A stretch of DNA of 64,000 bases from assembly GCA_900239685.1 (NCBI GenBank), contig OENT01000287.1, positions 1 to 64,000 on the forward strand, given 5' to 3'. The stretch is from Rotaria macrura. Its lineage: Eukaryota; Rotifera; Eurotatoria; Philodinida; Philodinidae. Below, one piece after another: positions 51,801 to 61,400 of this stretch (the first letter of the stretch is position 1; every line of letters begins with the position of its first letter). Made by a program: the position numbers and the translations under genes. The notes beneath the pieces are model-generated. The model searched no databases. It was not told the DNA's origin and saw only the letters and a list, made by a program, of their open reading frames with translations.

Positions 51801-53973
51801 TACGAAACTCGAAAANTTTTCGAGTTTCGTATTTGCCTACGAAACATTTTTTTGCTCCACCGAGCTTTAAAAGGTTTCGAAGAAAAAAGGATCTGATTGC
51901 GGGCACACGGTCAGATCCTTTAAAGGTTTCGTGTATTTTTTTATTCTTTTTTTGGAACTTTCAAAACATTTGCAAGCTTTTTGTCATCTACCGAACCTTT
52001 TTGAAGGATTCGGTAAAGCTCGAATTTTTTTTAGAGTGTAGTTGATGAAGAGACAATATTAAATTAATTTATTAACTTGAAAAATCATCTGACATGCACT
52101 TTATTCAAAGAAATATGAGCAATGGCAAAGAAGAGTACAACATTCAAAAGGTCATTACTTAGTGGTATACTTTATTTTCACACATTCTCCACATTTTATA
52201 CCAAGTGTCATAGCAGTAAGATTAACAGCGAAGTGATTCTTCAAGATGAAATTTAAGCATTGAATCAATATTTTCACTGATATTTTTTCTTTTTTGTACA
52301 TTAACAAGTCATTTTTCTGCGCGATGATGTTGAAATTCGTACTCTTGACGTAAACATTATATAAAGATGAAAATGTCAGAATGAGTTGAAAAACTCGAGT
52401 TGATTCTCTTAATTCCAAATATGACGCTTACGCAGCTACTGAAACTGATGGAGCAATAACAGTGATAATCGAGTATTAACTAGCACTACTTAAAGACAAT
52501 TACATCGGGGACAATTGTGAAGAGAAGAGTTGAGAATCGATATTTTTCGTGAGTTTTTCAATGGGCCGCATTGAGAATCAATTAGTATGGGACAAATTCA
52601 TCGAGGATGGATACGGCCCTAGTCGGGGTGCTTTCCATTTAAACGCTAACATATTCTCATAAGTGAATAATGTTGAAAATTTTCATTTAGTCACTATTCA
52701 TATGTCTTTTATTTAATGCCATCTAAGAATTTAGTATACGTTTATATTCCGTTTACTTTGAGACGGTAATATTTTAAATGATTTAATCTTAGAATCACCG
52801 TTGTGAATAGTTTGATTATTGTTTGTACTGATTATAAACATGAAAAACTATATGAATCTATAGATAGATGAGTACCGTCTGACATGATTTATATTTCTTG
52901 ATTTGTTCAATTTATTTGAGAAACAATGACAGTACGAAGAGATCACTTTAAGTACTAGATGACCATCGTCGAAGTAAGATCTTCGGCATACGTGTTAGAA
53001 CTTCTTTTTATTCGGTTTCATTGAGAATAAAATTAAAATAAATCTTATTAAGAACTTAATAATATTCACCCTGTCACCTAATTCTCATTTAAATATTGAC
53101 AAGAATCATTCCTGTACGTAAATCCCGTTTTCTTTATATTACACTTTGAATAATTTGATGAATCTTTCGAATGTAATTATAAATGAAAAGAAGATTTCAA
53201 CTCCACGTCATGACATTGAATGAATATATAAGTTTATCAATGATTCTTTCCTTTTCATGTGTTTGCAGTTTTTCTTTGTCAAACATTCACTTATTCAAAA
53301 TAGTCTCGACCTTGAATCTATTACTCGACATACTTGTTCGGCAAGAATGATAGACGAAGAAACAATTGGAAGTTGATTTTTAATAACTTGTACACTTGGT
53401 AGTACCATTAAATTAGTTATATAATAAATATACATGAGCGACCAAATTAGATCATAAAGTTCTAAATAATTCAAAATATATTGAATTTTATTGAAAACAG
53501 GTTCAGCATAGAACTTTTCTTTTACTAAGATAGAATCCAGTTAATGTACGATGCTTTGCCCACATACATGTACTAAAAAAAATAACGAAAGTTGTGGATA
53601 ATGTCATAAGTGACCAAACCATTGCGACAATATGAAGTTTACCAACAGTAAGAAAGAGAAGTTCAAATGTACAATTCAATCTGATGAAGAAAAAATATTC
53701 AAGATACTTTTTGAGATGATAAACATTTGTTCGTTCTTACCTTCCATAATGAAGAAGATCATTTATTATTTGACGTGATATCATCAAAATGAAACCAGCA
53801 ATAAATGCATTTCTTATACAATGAATATGTGAAATTTGAAATAAATCCGTTAATAAAGATTTACGTGCAAGGAATTCTCCTGTTCGTCGATGTTTTATTG
53901 AAATTTTTACAGAGTGAATAGATCCATGATCAATATGATCATTGGTCGATGGTTGCTTCATAGAGTCACTCAT
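48899..53973 (-). CDS. SOAT: Sterol O-acyltransferase (SOAT/ACAT), MBOAT family
   Basis: An endoplasmic-reticulum membrane enzyme that esterifies sterol with fatty acyl-CoA. Ten exons join in frame to 458 residues: 53973-53741, 53680-53526, 53461-53334, 50667-50604, 50537-50247, 50177-50101, 49506-49408, 49349-49217, 49161-49022 and 48955-48899. Family motifs: [17 protein letters not shown] then [42 protein letters not shown] joined across an intron to DWWNFTSA (the FYxDWWN signature), [10 protein letters not shown], and the catalytic-type His in FHEYF. The C terminus aligns with SOAT ([12 protein letters not shown]). The N-terminal cytosolic part is short compared with vertebrate SOAT. Introns are about 60-90 bases, except the exon 3-4 intron (2.67 kb, holding the palindrome) and the exon 6-7 intron (0.6 kb, holding repeat copy B). 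SOAT is preferred over DGAT1 because of the RDSYPRN and DRMFYE context. Confidence 0.92.
49623..50028 (-). repeat. 405-base dispersed repeat, copy B, inside a SOAT intron
   Basis: Reverse complement of 46206-46612 with a handful of mismatches. It accounts for most of the 594-base intron between SOAT exons 6 and 7, an intron class that is otherwise about 70 bases in this gene. The insertion is therefore likely younger than the gene structure. Confidence 0.8.
51590..52043. mobile_element. 454-base near-perfect palindrome in SOAT intron 3
   Basis: The two arms, about 51590-51815 and 51817-52043, are reverse complements with almost no mismatches. They meet at a single ambiguous base (51816) flanked by GAAAA and TTTTC. 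Each arm carries its own nested hairpins, for example AAAGGATCTGA facing TCAGATCCTTT. The ends read AACTACATTCT and AGAGTGTAGTT. Because of the symmetry the same 80-residue frame appears on both strands, which is not evidence of coding. It is either a foldback transposon or an assembly-made palindrome. Confidence 0.8.
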
Positions 53974-55031
53974 TTTTGAAAAGCAGTCATATTGTATATA
54001 TATATATAACCAGTGACCGATTGATTTTTTCACACAAATATCAATTTCAAAACTAAATAAAAACAATAATAAAAATAATTATTAAGTAATAGAAAAATCC
54101 AATAGAAATTCTTTTTGAAAAACTGAAAATTAATTCTTATGTAAAAATAGTCTAATATCACATTTTATGTTATGAAAGTAGCAATAGGAGAAATACTTTT
54201 TTTTACAGTTCACTGATCACAATACTATCTATTAGCGCAATCAAAGGAAAGAGAAAGTAACCTCATTGGACCTTTTGAAATAAAATCAATGTACGATAAT
54301 GATTCAATAAAACTACAGTCACGTACTGTGTATTTACCTTTGTTATTTTCTTTTTTTACGGCTTTTGTAATCGATTACAAGACAAATGTAAAACACAAAA
54401 TACAACACTCAAGCAAATTGATAAAGAAAAAACAAGAACACATGGTTCTAAAACGGTCTTGTAAGAAATCATGTCAGTTAGTAAAGCAACCTATCAACGA
54501 TATGTAGTTGCCTCGAAGAAACTCAGCTGGAGATGTATATTCTTTTACAGTACCAACATATAATCATTGAATAGTTCTTCTCTCTGATTCGTTTATATCA
54601 TCTGAATTACTATTACTCATAGTAATCATGTCTTCTTATTGCGTATGAATCATGGAGTGGAGTACGCCGAAGGGTAAAAATTTGTTAGTTGAGAATGCTT
54701 TTATGTAAGTCTTGAAGATGTGATCAAATCACTTCAATATTCAATATCGATGCATTTAAAAACGTAAATTCAATTATATTGAATGTCTATTAGTCGTTCA
54801 AAATATATGCTTATTAATTAAATTCTACGATTAGAAAAGAAAATAATAACTCTGACTTCTATCGTAAAACTATAAAGCATCAAACAATAACATGAATAAT
54901 AATGATTACATATTAATTACTAAGGAAACCATATTTTCTGTTTCTATGTATATGTGTATTAAGTCAGAGACAAAATAATCAATTAATAAAGATTTAGACG
55001 TATTAGATCGAGTTCTTATTCGTATTGATAG
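53974..55031. other. Divergent intergenic region
   Basis: Lies between the SOAT start (-) and the unknown gene at 55032 (+). AT-rich, with a short TA run near 53997-54008. A 72-codon frame at 54289 shows no family character. Confidence 0.45.
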
Positions 55032-55929
55032 ATGAGTATTCAGCATGGCATTGATAGAAATCAAACAACAACAACAACAACAACTGTAATAGAAAAAGTC
55101 GAACCAATAAAAATCACAAAAAAAGATAAAGAAAAACAAATGCTTAGAAGGCAATTTAAACTCGTTCAAAATAAACAAGTGAGAGCAGTACCGGGTAAAA
55201 TAGATCGAAATAAAATCTTTGTTGAAATTGAAATCGATAAACTTTTTTCCAGATGGCTATTACACGGGTCTCATCAATGCTATGCATAAAGACTATACAA
55301 ATTTTAAAGACAAAGGTACATTACTTCAAATGGAATATATAAATCCATTAGTGCAAAAAAGATCTGAATCAATCAATCGTTTCCACGAAGAAAGTCGTCT
55401 CGAAAGAAAGAAATTAGAAAAGCTCAAAGCACCAAAAACTCTTAATGCACTATCACTTCAGTGTACATTGCCATCGAACTATGAACAATTGGAGAATCTT
55501 TCCTCACTATCATATCTAGTTAAATATACCAAACCATTAAATCATCGACAACAAATTGTTATTCAACTAATACGTAGAATTCAACCGGATGCATTGATTG
55601 ATATTGACGATGCGAAAGAAATCGTTTATGAATATTTTAATAGATATAAAACGCATGAAGACATAAATGAACTTTTTCATTTTCTTAATATTAATTCAGT
55701 AAATAAATTTCAATCGAAAGAAATTATTAGTGTTTGTTGTTATGCTGAAAGATATTTTCTTCATCAAACAAATAAAAATGAAAGTACTGTATTTGAAAGA
55801 CCATTACAAGAAATGATTGACTTTGAATTTTTAAAAAGAAAGTTCGATGGATTGAAATTAACAGATGATTTTAAAAATTTAATCAAGACTTTAGAAGCAC
55901 CAACTAAAATATTACATGAGATGAATTAA
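55032..55929 (+). CDS. Uncharacterised 279-residue helical protein
   Basis: Two exons, 55032-55194 and 55253-55929, join in frame across a 58-base GT-AG intron. The start ATG is followed by a poly-Thr run encoded by ACA repeats. Then comes a Lys-rich segment (KITKKDKEKQMLRRQ) and, across the join, VPDGYYTGLINAMHKDY, NPLVQKRSESINRFHEES and a long charged helix. The C-terminal half (DIDDAKEIVYEYFNRY, INELFHFLNIN, SKEIISVCCYAERYF) has the spacing of a helical, possibly degenerate EF-hand-like fold, but no canonical calcium loop is complete. There is no signal peptide or membrane segment, so it is probably intracellular. I do not recognise the family. The AATAAA at 56119-56124 may end its transcript. 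Confidence 0.75.
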
Positions 55930-58439
55930 TCATTTTTCTTCACATATATGAATGATTAATGAAGTCTAATGCCTATTTGCACTTCATCTACGAATTAATC
56001 ATAAGTTCTCTTTTAGTTGTGATGAAATTCAATGGTTACCTCATTAATGAATGCATCGATTAGCAATGTAATTTGTCTTAGAATCCAATCTGATTCAATT
56101 CAACATTAGTTTATTATGAATAAAAACATTTTTCTAACAAATATTTCCGATTATTATGTTAAGGATCTAATTATTCGAGAATTATCAGTTTATACTCCAG
56201 TACTATTTACAGTGTTCTTCTAAAGCCTATGGAATCTTAAAAATATCGATCCTTCTTCCAAATTAACCCTCACACACAACTATAGATTGTGCTTCAATGA
56301 TCCATCCAACAGCATCCTAACTCGAGAACTAATTGATTTGAATCTGATAAATGCCGATTAGAAGAAGCTTTTTAAAAAATGCATCAGAATAAAATATAGT
56401 ATAGCTAGGTATGTAAAAAAAGAAACTTGTTTTTCTTAGTAGATAATATTCTTGTAACAGATATGAACTGTAAAATTGTTGAGTAGAAAATAATCGAGAA
56501 ACAAATGTTTGTACATTGTATTTTCATAATACTATGGTGGTATCGCTTGTTTCATATGATTTTTCAGATATGAGTGATATACAAAATTATATTCATGTCG
56601 AGAATTTTTCATAAATTCCATGTGTTAATCTCTAAATAAACTTATTTCGTGACTGTATTATTGTGCGTGTAGATTGTATCGTTCAAGGTTCTTTTATTTC
56701 TATATAGAAGAAGATTAAATAACAACTTACTCGTGATGTTAGCATGTTTCGTGATAACATATTCGTTCGATCCATTGAACTCAGATGTGTAGGTATAATG
56801 TTTTACAAAAATTATCAATTTTACAGTACACAAAAATAGGTGAGTAAGACAGTTTAACAACAGATTGATTTCTACGTTTTTTTTCTTATTTGAACTTCAT
56901 GGATTTACTATATTTAAATGCGCTATTCTATCAAAATCGTTAATGAGGTTAAGATTCATCCTTTAACCCTTTAAAGCCGAATGTCCTTCCCAAGGGACGT
57001 TAGTATAATTACGATAAAGTTTAATAGAAGAGGTTATATGAAGAGACAAAAGATTTTCTGAATTAACTCACAAGACATTTGATGAAATCATAGCGTGAAT
57101 TTCATCCCCTTCTACCAATGCAGAACACTGTGAAAAAGAACCTCGTTCTGCAATAGAATAATCCTTGTAACAAAAATATCAAAACAAAGGAATATTGACC
57201 TGAAAGTTTTCTCTTAAGTAACTGATGTGCTGTCTGCACTGCTCTGATATTTTCAGAGACAACGCTTGTTTACTTAGGAAGATAGAACATGTTAGAGAAA
57301 TGTTGAATTTGAAAATTGTGTGTTAAATTTCTTCTAAATTTCTTATCTCAAAAACAAAGTATTACTTTTCAGTGAAAACTTCAGGTATGTTAAAGGTAGT
57401 GAAAGCTGCTTATGGATAAAGTTTAATTTCAAAATTCTTTTCCTGAGGATTTTTGTGAAATTCTATTTTTCTGGTAATAAACATCATGTAATTTCAGAAG
57501 AAGAGTGGAGAAGTTCTTTTTGACGGTATAGTGAGACTCCACCAGGTCTATTTTTATGATTGTCTTCTTTGAGTTGCACGGGCAACTACCTTTGGCTTTA
57601 AATGGTTACTGGTAAATAAATATGGATAGAAGGCTTTGGATTTTTACCATTTTGGTTATTTGTGTACTGTATTCAAAAAATACTTTTCATACGAATAAAT
57701 TTGAATAAAACATGAATTATGAATATTTAGTCATTCATTAATAGTGAATTCCATATACTATGGACAATGACTGTCTTCTCTTATAAAGAGGTTGATCCGT
57801 TAATTACCATGCATATCTTTCTTTTTTTTTCTAAAAGTATTAACATTATATTTACATAGTCATTGATTGCGAGCATAGCGATTTTCTTTGTAATGAATTC
57901 ATACTTTTTCTGTTGTGTGATTATTTTTTGGGATATAATTGCGTTTTAGACAGTTGCTAATGATGTTTCATTACTAATTAGTGAATAGTTATGTTTCTGT
58001 AGAATTTTGAAAATTTTTGGATTTGTTTTGTGTTTGAATTCAAAAATTTTTTATAGATTTAACAGAGCATAGATAGAGTAGCATAGAAGAATGACTGCGA
58101 TCAAGTATGCGTTTTTTCTTAACAGTTAGAAAGAAAGAAAAATTTATAGCTACTACATTAGAAGCAAAGATCTATCATCGATGAAAACTGTACAATAGCT
58201 ATGTACCCATGCTAACTCAAATCATTCAAAGGAAATGAGCTCGAGAACGATATTGTTCGGATTTCATCAAACATCAATTTAGATTTAACAAATTTATTCA
58301 ACTGTATCTGATTGTAAATCTACTTCCTATGCTCATTTTTTTTTAAATTTTATACGAGCATAAAAATAAAAGATAGCAACAACATGGGTCAAAAGCATCT
58401 ATTAGAAACAAGAGTCAAAAAACCAATCCAAGCCTAAAA
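55930..58439. other. Intergenic stretch with a piggyBac-like element
   Basis: Between the convergent unknown gene and valyl-tRNA synthetase. Apart from the element at 56967-57605 it holds only AT-rich DNA and short frames. Confidence 0.5.
56967..57605. mobile_element. Degenerate piggyBac-like non-autonomous element
   Basis: The left end reads TTAA then CCCTTTAAAGCC. The right end reads GGCTTTAAATGG then TTAC, giving inverted terminal repeats of 12 bases with one or two changes, and a possible TTAA target duplication that has decayed on the right. Secondary subterminal matches (CCAAGGGACG against CGGGCAACTACC) are weak. TTAA targets and CCC-starting ends are typical of the piggyBac superfamily. 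The 640-base interior has no transposase frame. Confidence 0.55.
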
Positions 58440-61400
58440 CTAATTAACTATGTTTTTTTTCTCCTTTTTATTCTTCTTCTCAATGATAGTTCTTTTTTGA
58501 GCTAGTTCAACAAATCTTTCATGTCTTCGTTGAGTTGATTTAATATCATCAAGTAAAATTTCACGTCGACGTTGGCCACGTTCTACGTTTTCAACATCAT
58601 TATTATCTTGATAAAATTTTATAGATGTCTCATTAGCATCTATATCATCATGTAATTTATCAACTTGTTTACTTAATCGTTCTTCATGTTTGGTAATAAG
58701 TTCTTTTGTTTGTTTGTCATCATTTAAATTAAATATAAGTTCTATATCATTTGTAATATAGTCACGAAATGAAATTTTAGATAAATTCAATGAATTGTTT
58801 GACATTGACAAATGACATACATGAATATTATTCAATCGAGTTACTGTACGAATTTCTGTTAAATAATTTTCTACTTGAGTCGATAAATTTTCATGTGCTT
58901 GATTATAGAAATGAATGATAATGTCAGAATCTCGTGGTAAACGAAGCATTTGTTTGAAGTATGTAGCATTTTTTAAGATCGAACGAATAATATGAATGAC
59001 TTCAGAATCAACAGGATTAATACTAAAATTGAAAAAACAAATTACGAAATTGATGATTATTGTTTAATACTTATAGATTAGGAATACGTCTGATATCGAA
59101 TTGTCTCAGAATTAGAAAATTTAGTATTACAAGTTGAAGATGGTGAACGATAATCAAGCATATAAATGAGCAAAGATATGCATTTAGATTTTCATGAAAC
59201 ACTCCTAGAAATTAGATATGAACATCTAATCTATGCGCACATATTCAACATATGATAGATGTTCTCAAGATGGAAAATATTTCTTAAGAGTATTCTATTT
59301 TAATTTCATGATTTTTATTTTTAACAATTATAAACTAAGACAGAAGGAATGAATTATTTTCATAAGTTGTGAAGAAAGTTTTTTAGCTATAGGTTTTATA
59401 TTAAGATTTGTGAAAGGTAGACTGCATACATGTCAACCTATGGAGAATAATAACTCATTGTAATACAAACTGGATAAAAGTCATGGATTATATATTTTGA
59501 TCATAGATGTACTCTCCTGGATCACATATCTATCAACCGATTGATTAGCTATCGAAAGTCTGTCAATGAAAGTGCAAAGACTCATGGAATATGAATAATA
59601 ACAGGTGGTCGGAAAGTTTTGTTCATTTTTGACTCGCTTGAAAATATTTCCGACGAGTCAAAATCTATGCATTAGAAGTAGAATTATGTGCTCTTTCCAA
59701 ATATGGACTTAGAAATATTGTGTCGGTTTTCGTTAGAGATTGATGAAATAATCTTTGAATGGTCTAAAAAATTAGTTTGGACAGCAAACAAACAAGTTTT
59801 GCTGACCCGTAGAAATCCTTTTGTAAAGATGCTAAGAATTGTCGGATATGGTTGCTTTTCAGAGGAAACCATTCTTGACAATATGTGGCAGTAAATTAAA
59901 TAGTAGCATTTTCCCAAGAGCTCTTTTTCACGTAAAACGCTTTTGTATCAAAAACTCGATTTTTCAATTATGAAGATTTAGGAAACACAGAAATTCATTA
60001 GCCTTGTCGAAAGACGCGGCGAATTTAACTACTATAATTTTTAGAGTAGATTTTGCTCTACCAGCTGGTATAATAACGAAGGTTTCAATTTATAGTTTTG
60101 GGCCACAAAAATGGAAATCCAAAAATGGGCGGAAAAAAGTTCTGTCTAAACTAATTTTTTAGACTACTGTAAGATTATGTCATGAATCTCAAACAAAACC
60201 CAACACAGAATTTCTGAGTCTATATTCGAAAAAAGCACACAATTCTGGTTCTAACGCGTAGATTGTGACTCGTCGGAAATATTTTCAAATCGATCAAAAT
60301 GAACAAACATTTGGTGCCAAAACTTTTCGACCATCCGCTAGTAGAAGCGTAGATTATAGCAATAGTACGTAGGACATATTCATTCACTTTTAATTCTAAT
60401 TAATACTCAAAGAAGTCTTGAATTACCAGCAATGAAACGAAGGTTTATATGTACTCGAAATCTAGAATATAACTTCTGTTCAGGGTTTGACAGTAACAAA
60501 AATGTTTTCTTCAACATATCATTGTGTTTTCTTTAAAAAAAATTAAAAATATAACTCAGAGACTTCTCCAGATAATGACAAGATTTTTCTTGTGAAATAT
60601 TATAAAATAAGAAAGTTGAAAGTGTGACAGTTCATCCGTTGTTGTTCGTTGTCTACATAGCACTCCTTTCTTCCGAATCTAGATTCAATGAAAACCTTTA
60701 TTTTCTTTCTCTACAGTTGAACGACACTTCATGCGTAGAGTTTATTTCAAAAGAAATTGAGATTATTACTTTGTGGTATTTTTCATAGTCGGGTATAATT
60801 GATGAATAAGATAGCCCTGTTTACCATTTGTCAAATCTTGCCAAAGTTCTTCTGTCATAGCTGGTAAAAATGGATGATAAAGAATAAGATATTGTTTTAA
60901 TAAATAGTACAGTAATATCTGAACATATGATTTTGTATTATTTGTTGGTTGTTGTTTAAGAGGAATTTTACTAAATTCAATATAAAGATCACAAAAATCT
61001 TTTATAAATGAATCACGTAAACGCACAATGGCTAAATGAAATGTATAATTATTTAAACAATCATTAACTTTTCCTATTGTCTTATTCAATTCATTTAATA
61101 TCCAACGATCTACAAGACGATTTTCAACTAATTTTTCTATTTGTTCATAATTTAAATTTGAAATATTTTCGTCATGAACATTCATGTCGGCTAAGGCAAA
61201 TTCTTTCACGTATTTGTAAGCATTCCAAAATTTATTACAATAACGTGATACGTAATCGAACTGGGCTGGATCAAAACGTATTGACTGCTGAAATATATCA
61301 TGAGATAAAAGACAAAGACGAAGACCATCTGAACCGATCGGTTCAATGCCTGATGGATACTGAATGGCTTGTGCACGTTTAGCTCGTTCAATTTCACCAC

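Noticed and set aside
51599-52045. Identical 80-residue frames on both strands
   Set aside because: They are a mirror effect of the palindrome and contain the ambiguous base; no coding evidence.
59040-59165. Possible extra ValRS exon between the last two exons
   Set aside because: The flanking exons already join in phase with the expected family spacing, so no exon is needed here.
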